Assembly: GCA_034003765.1 (NCBI GenBank)
Contig: JAVEXZ010000008.1
Span: forward strand, 1 to 64,000
Source of the DNA: JAAZGD01 sp034003765
Lineage (GTDB): Bacteria > Bacillota > Clostridia > Peptostreptococcales > Anaerovoracaceae
Direction: 5' to 3'
Length of the DNA: 64,000 bases
Shown here: positions 59,501 to 64,000 of the stretch, in pieces
How positions within the stretch are numbered: position 1 is the first letter of the stretch
Layout of the letters: every line of letters starts with the position of its first letter
Notes under the pieces: model-generated
The model's input: only the letters and a program-made list of their open reading frames with translations
What the model was told of the DNA's origin: nothing
Databases searched by the model: none
Made by a program: the position numbers and the translations under genes

Positions 59501-60064
59501 TATGAGTTTCTAACAGATCAGCGTAAGGATATACTTGACGCAACAGATGCTTTGAATAAAATAATCCGGGATACGGATAAAATTATCAAAGCTAGGTTTA
59601 AAGAAAGTTTTGACCAAGTGGCAGCGAACTTCGAGATGTTTTTTTCGGAGCTCTTTGGTGGGGGTAGTGCTCAATTGGTCCTAGAAGATAGCGAACACCC
59701 CTTGGAATCTAACATTGATATAATAGCACAACCACCTGGTAAGAAACTAAGCAATATAAGCCTCTTGTCTGGGGGAGAAAAAACCATGACTGCTATAGCT
59801 CTAATGTTTGCAGTTCTAAAAACCAAGCCAACCCCATTTTGTATTTTAGATGAGGTTGAGGCGGCCTTGGACGAGACCAACATAAATCGTTTCATTAAAA
59901 CCCTTCATCACTTTGAGGATGAAATACAATTCACCCTGGTAACACATCAAAAGGCAACAATGGAACATGCAGATACCCTTTATGGTATTACAATGGCAGA
60001 GCAGGGAGTGTCAAAGGTTATATCCTTAAAACTAGGGTATGCCTTTGATTTAGGAGAAAATTAA
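56507..60064 (+). CDS. smc: Chromosome segregation protein SMC
   Basis: 1185 residues, TTG start. The head domain has Walker A GPNGSGKSNI near 32 and the C-terminal signature LLSGGEKTMTAIALMF with Walker B PFCILDEVEAALDETN. Two long coiled coils flank the hinge, which spans about 505-670 (GVKYLMKNNIPGLYGTVAELI, GNLQNIVC and GAITGGRH). With ScpAB (not in the window) it forms the bacterial condensin. The rnc-smc-ftsY order is conserved in Firmicutes. Confidence 0.97.
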   Translation: MYFKRIEMQGFKSFAEPVVLELNEGITCIVGPNGSGKSNISDAVSWVLGEQSPKMLRGGKMDEVIFAGTASRKSRGMAEVTLVLDNTTGILPLDYNEVAITRRMYRSGESEYAINNNPCRLRDIRELIMDTGIGVDGYSIIRQGKIADIISNKTESRREIFESAAGIVTYRNKKGEAERKLSSSNLQLERVNDIVGEIERRIDSLREDSEKATEYLILRERFKELEINITLKNIEKLETNSQALESELALSKEEVLEIKKQKEELDEKVEETRQRNEALEAEMQELSERQILVMDELYGLINSEKIDGEKLSNLEANSLRLKEELEFLNQKLANEKAKEITQLELKKQTDDRLAALSLELEEKGKDYDELSRLYQEAVGHAEGKKNNVFSLLTEKANKEGEAQSIEGLKDSLKRRLETILREQEQENEANKNVLASRDELALEGKKLEEEVSRLKDQLAKEKIKQNQLSNDERQKGRDLEGLKIKMTQLLSRKKTIEEMEANYEGYNYGVKYLMKNNIPGLYGTVAELIQVPKGFEIAMETALGGNLQNIVCQKDEDAEKAIELLKENRAGRLTFLPLASIKKTSFRREASISQAKGFKGFAADLVTTKDVYADVMEYLLGKVAVFDTMQNAISLSKSLGGYRCVTLEGEFINANGAITGGRHKNNSANLLERRGEIESLGKHYDEMESQTLDLEKDRAELVSKLEESLENGLELELLLKDKEMAYLTKKSHDEAYAENLAAMNQRKEARLLEQKNIDEEIAQSDMMVRELLKAAKIAEESAQEIEREIEKALLNHQDKKIQLDEAVEEITKLRMAKSSWESEKQGIDAILTIIKNNMEEMEKEASEKEERLRGYDREKHEILGGSGSNIKLVQEKEAKKLEIEEKLKAIRLEKSHVFQELTQVSNEKESLDARLEHLSSSRMEMEIRKGKNETLLDTYKEKLWEEFEISYIQAIEFRKEDFALSTAMRENREIRSRIKELGEVNVGSISEYQEVSERYEFLTDQRKDILDATDALNKIIRDTDKIIKARFKESFDQVAANFEMFFSELFGGGSAQLVLEDSEHPLESNIDIIAQPPGKKLSNISLLSGGEKTMTAIALMFAVLKTKPTPFCILDEVEAALDETNINRFIKTLHHFEDEIQFTLVTHQKATMEHADTLYGITMAEQGVSKVISLKLGYAFDLGEN

Positions 60065-60957
60065 TGAACAACTCGAAGAAATCGATCTTTGGTCGTTTAT
60101 CAGAGCGATTGACAGATACTATAATGGCAAGGGGTAAGGTTGATGAAGAACTAATGGATCAGTTAGAGGAAATATTGATAACTTCTGACATTGGTATGGA
60201 AACCACCATGAGGATTATTGAGGACCTTCGAGAAACCATCAAGGAAGAAATTTTGGTGGTTCCTGAGAATATCAGAAACCACTTAAAAGATATTATGATA
60301 AAGGTGGTCACCAACGAAGGACCTTCGGATTTGCCCCAGGAACGACCGTTAGTTATCTTAATGGTCGGTATAAATGGTGGCGGCAAAACAACAACAATTG
60401 GTAAACTGGCTCATAGATTGAAATCCCAAGGAGATCAAGTACTTCTTGTGGCTGCTGATACATTTAGAGCTGCAGCTGCAGACCAATTGGAGATTTGGGG
60501 TAAAAGAAATGGAATAAATACAATTCGTCACAAAGAAGGGTCCGACCCTGCCGCAGTTTTATTTGATGGTATTCAGGCAGCAAAGGCAAGGAATATAGGA
60601 GTTCTTATTTGTGACACTGCAGGTCGACTTCAGAATAAAAAGAACCTAATGCAGGAATTGGAAAAAATGAGCAACATAATCAATAAAGAGTTTCCTCAAG
60701 CTGTTAGAGAAACTCTTTTAGTCCTTGATGCTACAACTGGGAAAAATGCTGTATCCCAGGCCCGAGAGTTTGATGCTGTTTCTGATCTTTCAGGAATTGT
60801 TTTGACCAAACTGGATGGGACGGCAAAGGGTGGCATAGTTTTAACAATCGTGGATGAACTTCACATTCCGGTTAAATTTATAGGAGTAGGAGAGGGATTA
60901 GAAGATTTACAGCCTTTCTCTCCTCAGGAATTTGTAGGGGGAATTTTTGATGAGTAA
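60064..60957 (+). CDS. ftsY: Signal recognition particle receptor FtsY
   Basis: 297 residues, a short form without the acidic A domain of E. coli FtsY. N domain about 1-85, then the NG GTPase: GINGGGKTTTIGKLA near 102, DTFRAAAADQL, DTAGRLQNKKNLM, LTKLDGTAKGG and the end GVGEGLEDLQPFSPQEFV. It docks the SRP at the membrane. It shares one base with the smc stop, and its stop overlaps der. Confidence 0.97.
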   Translation: MNNSKKSIFGRLSERLTDTIMARGKVDEELMDQLEEILITSDIGMETTMRIIEDLRETIKEEILVVPENIRNHLKDIMIKVVTNEGPSDLPQERPLVILMVGINGGGKTTTIGKLAHRLKSQGDQVLLVAADTFRAAAADQLEIWGKRNGINTIRHKEGSDPAAVLFDGIQAAKARNIGVLICDTAGRLQNKKNLMQELEKMSNIINKEFPQAVRETLLVLDATTGKNAVSQAREFDAVSDLSGIVLTKLDGTAKGGIVLTIVDELHIPVKFIGVGEGLEDLQPFSPQEFVGGIFDE

Positions 60958-62272
60958 ACCCATAGTGGCGGTAGTAGGCCGCCCTAATGTAGGGAAATCC
61001 ACATTTTTCAATAAAGTTGTAGGACAGAGGATTTCAATTGTAGAGGATACACCTGGTGTTACAAGGGATCGTATCTATGCTGAGACAGAATGGAACGGCA
61101 AGACCTTTGCCCTAATTGATACTGGTGGAATTGACCCAAACACACAAGATATAATATTTGCCCAAATGCGAGTTCAAGCAGAAATAGCTATGGAAACAGC
61201 TGACACCATTATCTTTATGGTGGATGGAAAAGAGGGCCTAACTGCAGCAGATCACGATGTGGCCAAGCTCCTTATGCGAACAGGTAAAAAAGTAATTCTA
61301 GTGGTTAATAAATTAGATACCATGAAGCTTCCCGATAATTTTTATGAGTTCTACGAACTGGGATTAGGAGAGCCCGTCCCTATATCTTCAGTTAATATGC
61401 TGAATTTAGGGGACCTTCTTGATCAAATTGTGGATAGTTTTTCCGCCGAACTTTTCTTAGATGATGATGAGACCATAAAAATTGCGGTGGTAGGGAAACC
61501 AAATGTTGGCAAGTCATCTTTAATTAATGTTCTCTTAGGAGAAAACAGGGTAATAGTCTCTCCAATTGCTGGGACCACTAGAGATTCTATTGACTCACCA
61601 TTCACTTGGAATGATGAGAAATATACCCTAATTGACACTGCTGGTATAAGGCGAAAATCCAAGGTAAGTGATGATATAGAGAGATATAGTGTAATAAGAG
61701 CCATTGCATCAATTGAGCGTTGTGACCTTTGTCTTATTATGATTGATGCTACAGAAGGTGTAACAGAGCAAGACAAGAAAATAGCAGGGGTTGCCCACGA
61801 AGCAGGAAAAGGCATTGTTATTGTTGTAAATAAATGGGATTTGTTAAAAAAAGAAACTAATACCATGAAGGAATATGAGAAAACCATACACAATGAACTG
61901 GTATTTATGGCCTATGCTCAAACCATCTTTATATCTGTTAAAGACAAGCAAAGGGTATTTCAAGTAATGGAGTTGGCAAAGAGAGTTTCAGAAAAAAGGG
62001 CCATGAGAATATCCACTGGTCAATTAAATGCCCTGATACAAGATGCTATGATGATGAACCAACCCCCTGCAGATAAGGGTAAGCGTTTAAAGATATACTA
62101 TGGAACCCAGGTAGGGGTCAAACCACCCTTATTTTCCTTCCAAGTAAATAGAAGAGACCTGGTACATTTTTCATATTCCCGATATTTGGAAAATAAAATT
62201 CGTGATGCATTTGGCTTTGAAGGAACATCAATTAAATTCGTGTTCAGGGAAAAAGGCGAAAAGGAGTTATAA
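60950..62272 (+). CDS. der: Ribosome-associated GTPase Der (EngA)
   Basis: 440 residues from the ATG at 60950, inside the end of ftsY (site gtaggggg). Two tandem GTPase domains: GRPNVGKST near 10, DTGGID and NKLDTM in the first; GKPNVGKSS near 184, DTAGIRRK and NKWDLLK in the second. A KH-like domain closes the protein (GVKPPLFSFQVNRRDLVHFSYSRYLEN). Needed for 50S subunit maturation. Confidence 0.97.
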   Translation: MSKPIVAVVGRPNVGKSTFFNKVVGQRISIVEDTPGVTRDRIYAETEWNGKTFALIDTGGIDPNTQDIIFAQMRVQAEIAMETADTIIFMVDGKEGLTAADHDVAKLLMRTGKKVILVVNKLDTMKLPDNFYEFYELGLGEPVPISSVNMLNLGDLLDQIVDSFSAELFLDDDETIKIAVVGKPNVGKSSLINVLLGENRVIVSPIAGTTRDSIDSPFTWNDEKYTLIDTAGIRRKSKVSDDIERYSVIRAIASIERCDLCLIMIDATEGVTEQDKKIAGVAHEAGKGIVIVVNKWDLLKKETNTMKEYEKTIHNELVFMAYAQTIFISVKDKQRVFQVMELAKRVSEKRAMRISTGQLNALIQDAMMMNQPPADKGKRLKIYYGTQVGVKPPLFSFQVNRRDLVHFSYSRYLENKIRDAFGFEGTSIKFVFREKGEKEL

Positions 62273-62275
62273 AAG

Positions 62276-62920
62276 ATGATTTTGTTATTTGGCCTCATAG
62301 CGGTCTTGGCAGGCTACTTTATTGGTAATATATCACCTGCTATTTTAATAGGGAAGATGGCTGGCCTTGATATTAGAAAAGAAGGCAGTGGTAATGCAGG
62401 TTCTACCAATGTACTTCGAGTTCTTGGTAAGAGAGCAGCTATTGCAACCCTTATAATTGATGTGTTAAAAGGTACTGTGGCTGTTTCTTTGGGCCAGGCC
62501 TTGGGAGCCCTTAGTAATAGTGGTAGCTTTAATATCATGTTAATTGGTATGGTAGGTGGGATTGCTGCGATTTTCGGCCACACCTGGCCAATCCTTTTCG
62601 GATTTCGAGGTGGTAAGGGGGCAGCAACCTCATTAGGGGCAGTGATTGGAATTAGTCCTCTTTTGGCTTTGGCATGTTTTACAACAGCTGTAACTCTGTT
62701 TATCATAACTAGGAGGGCATCTATAGCATCTATAGGAGCCGCCATACTTCTACCCCTCATGTCACTTTTCATTGGCAGAGAAGGGATAGTTCATACAGGG
62801 GCCTATTTAATGTGGACCATAGTAATAGCCATAATTGTTGTTTTCAACCATAGAAGCAACATTAAAAGGTTATTGAAAAATGAAGAACCAAAAATTAAAT
62901 TCAGAAAAGAATCTTTGTGA
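62276..62920 (+). CDS. plsY: Glycerol-3-phosphate acyltransferase PlsY
   Basis: 214 residues, five or more membrane helices. Motifs are GNISPAILIGKMAG, the Ser/Asn motif KEGSGNAGSTNVLR near 38, GHTWPILFGFRGGKGAATSLG near 100 and FNHRSNIKRLL near the end. It uses acyl-phosphate from PlsX to acylate glycerol-3-phosphate. It lies three bases after der and 47 bp before gpsA, which makes its substrate. Confidence 0.96.
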   Translation: MILLFGLIAVLAGYFIGNISPAILIGKMAGLDIRKEGSGNAGSTNVLRVLGKRAAIATLIIDVLKGTVAVSLGQALGALSNSGSFNIMLIGMVGGIAAIFGHTWPILFGFRGGKGAATSLGAVIGISPLLALACFTTAVTLFIITRRASIASIGAAILLPLMSLFIGREGIVHTGAYLMWTIVIAIIVVFNHRSNIKRLLKNEEPKIKFRKESL

Positions 62921-62967
62921 TAAAGCAATAATTATTTAGCCGTAAATGTATGCGAGGAGGCAACAAA

Positions 62968-63957
62968 ATGAAAAGAATAGGTGTTATTGGAGCAGGAAGC
63001 TGGGGAACGGCCCTTGCCATTACTCTATCAGATAAAGGTCATTCAGTAAAAATATGGGACCTAGATGGAGAACATTTGAAGGCCCTAAAAGCAGACAGAG
63101 AAAATGTGAAATATTTGCCTGGGATTCCCTTTGGCAAAAACCTAACCATTGCAATGAGTATACCAGAAACTTTAGCAGATACTGATATGGTGGTGTTTTC
63201 AGCCCCAGCCCAGCATTTTAGATCAGCCTTAACCTCTGCCTTGCCATACCTTAAAAATCAAATAATAGTGAATGTTGCGAAAGGAATTGAAAAGAAAACC
63301 TTGCTTCGTATGTCGGAGGTTGCAAAAGAGTTGGCACCAGAATTAAATTATGTTGCTTTATCCGGACCCAGCCATGCTGAAGAGGTGGGGCAAAAATTGC
63401 CAACCATTGTTGCAGTTGCATCAGAAAAACCCCAGAATGCTCTTAGTGCTCAAGAAGTATTCATGACAAATCGCTTTAGAGTATATACCAATCCAGACTT
63501 GGTTGGCTTAGAGCTAGGTGGAGCCCTGAAAAATATAATTGCATTAGGAGCAGGAATTTCTGATGGAATGGGTTTTGGGGACAACGCAAAAGCCGCTCTT
63601 ATGACTCGGGGAATCGCTGAGATTGCTCGTTTAGGAGTTGAACTTGGAGCTGATAGAGAGACTTTCTTGGGCCTATCTGGAATAGGAGACTTGATAGTTA
63701 CATGTACCAGTATGCATAGCCGTAATCGAAGATGCGGTATCCTTATAGGGCAAGGTGTTAAACCTTCTGAAGCGACAAAGCAAATCGGGATGGTGGTTGA
63801 GGGAATGTTTACTGCCCAGGCTGCTATTGAGTTAGTGAAAAAAGTTGGAGTAGAAATGCCTATTACAGAAGGTATTTATAAGATTATTAATGAAGAAATA
63901 GAAGTTCATGAAGCCGTTGAACTTTTAATGGGCAGAGAGAAGAAGGAAGAATATTAA
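62968..63957 (+). CDS. gpsA: Glycerol-3-phosphate dehydrogenase [NAD(P)+]
   Basis: 329 residues from the ATG at 62968 (gaggagg site; an upstream in-frame ATG at 62950 precedes the site). The nucleotide-binding motif is GVIGAGSWGTALAITL at 4-19. VNVAKGIEKKTL, the signature SGPSHAEEV, and GALKNIIALGAGISDGMGFGDNAKAAL with the catalytic Lys follow. It supplies glycerol-3-phosphate for lipid synthesis next to plsY. Confidence 0.97.
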   Translation: MKRIGVIGAGSWGTALAITLSDKGHSVKIWDLDGEHLKALKADRENVKYLPGIPFGKNLTIAMSIPETLADTDMVVFSAPAQHFRSALTSALPYLKNQIIVNVAKGIEKKTLLRMSEVAKELAPELNYVALSGPSHAEEVGQKLPTIVAVASEKPQNALSAQEVFMTNRFRVYTNPDLVGLELGGALKNIIALGAGISDGMGFGDNAKAALMTRGIAEIARLGVELGADRETFLGLSGIGDLIVTCTSMHSRNRRCGILIGQGVKPSEATKQIGMVVEGMFTAQAAIELVKKVGVEMPITEGIYKIINEEIEVHEAVELLMGREKKEEY

Positions 63958-63968
63958 AATACTAGCTT

Positions 63969-63992
63969 GGATAAGTTGTATAGGTCTTATCC
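63969..63992. repeat. Inverted repeat at the window end
   Basis: GGATAAG and CTTATCC flank a ten-base loop 12 bp after gpsA. No T run is visible before the window ends, so it may be a cut-off terminator or other hairpin. Confidence 0.45.
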
Positions 63993-64000
63993 CAGGAACA

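Noticed and set aside
62314..62772. 152-residue antisense ORF within plsY
   Set aside because: A shadow of the membrane protein frame; no promoter or ribosome site, and plsY motifs fully explain the sequence.
1..64000. CRISPR array or complete prophage/insertion sequence
   Set aside because: No regularly spaced identical repeats with unique spacers, and no transposase, integrase (other than the XerD-like gene) or phage structural genes are seen.

Overview
The window looks like a chromosomal segment of a low-GC, strictly anaerobic, monoderm Firmicute of the class Clostridia. Support for this is the AT-rich sequence, the AGGAGG-type ribosome binding sites with many TTG starts, S-layer homology proteins, class III ribonucleotide reductase with its activase, class III fructose-bisphosphatase, formate-tetrahydrofolate ligase, and many iron-sulfur proteins. 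The gene order rnc-smc-ftsY and tmk-holB-ricT is also typical. I cannot name the species from sequence alone.

Layout. 1-230: 5S rRNA and two convergent terminators. 265-6770 (minus): a complete N-type F1Fo-ATPase operon, atpDCQRBEFAG, with a c subunit carrying two carboxylates and the ESTxxY sodium-type motif. 7255-9974: five small membrane or lipoprotein genes of unknown function. 10116-18225: a 35-residue membrane peptide gene, then housekeeping genes (tmk, holB, ricT, trmN6, murA, fbp, a NYN-LOTUS protein). 18356-22209: a glycine-rich protein, tRNA-Arg(ACG), a YibE/F membrane protein, an IS200/IS605-type terminal remnant, arginase and a CorA transporter. 22237-26434: nrdG, nrdD (with a fused C-terminal redoxin) and trxB, preceded by two NrdR-like boxes 31 bp apart. 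26472-30821 (minus): a metallocluster-type operon of two NifX-like proteins, two ferredoxin-containing MinD ATPases, an MBL-fold protein and a radical SAM protein. 31133-37085: an envelope module with an M14 carboxypeptidase, two SLH-transglutaminases, a TlpA-like lipoprotein, a CXXC micro-membrane protein and a NapH-like ferredoxin. 37349-41695: proline synthesis genes arranged divergently (yprB-like/proA and proB-proC), with a candidate small RNA between them. 41700-49319: nudix hydrolase, a XerD-like protein lacking its catalytic tyrosine, rplS, rbgA, rnhB, fhs, folD, cyuA. 49425-63957: valS, folC, a lipid kinase, a GNAT, plsX, rnc, smc, ftsY, der, plsY, gpsA, nearly all overlapping or closely spaced.

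How the parts fit together. The ATPase, fermentative C1 genes and iron-sulfur proteins suggest an anaerobe with ion-gradient bioenergetics. The nrd cluster looks self-contained: activase, reductase with its own redoxin, and the reductase that could recharge it. The envelope module looks like an electron path from a cytoplasmic ferredoxin protein to an extracytoplasmic thiol protein, encoded between two cell-surface transglutaminases that need a free cysteine.

The most unusual items are: a roughly 90-nt candidate small RNA with three C-rich unpaired segments and its own promoter and terminator (39653-39777); the NifX-MinD-MBL-radical SAM operon; the SLH-transglutaminase/thiol-redox module; the NrdD-redoxin fusion; a XerD-like protein with both His and Tyr catalytic positions changed; and a FolD lacking the cyclohydrolase Lys and Gln. 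Several intergenic regions also carry short imperfect tandem duplications.
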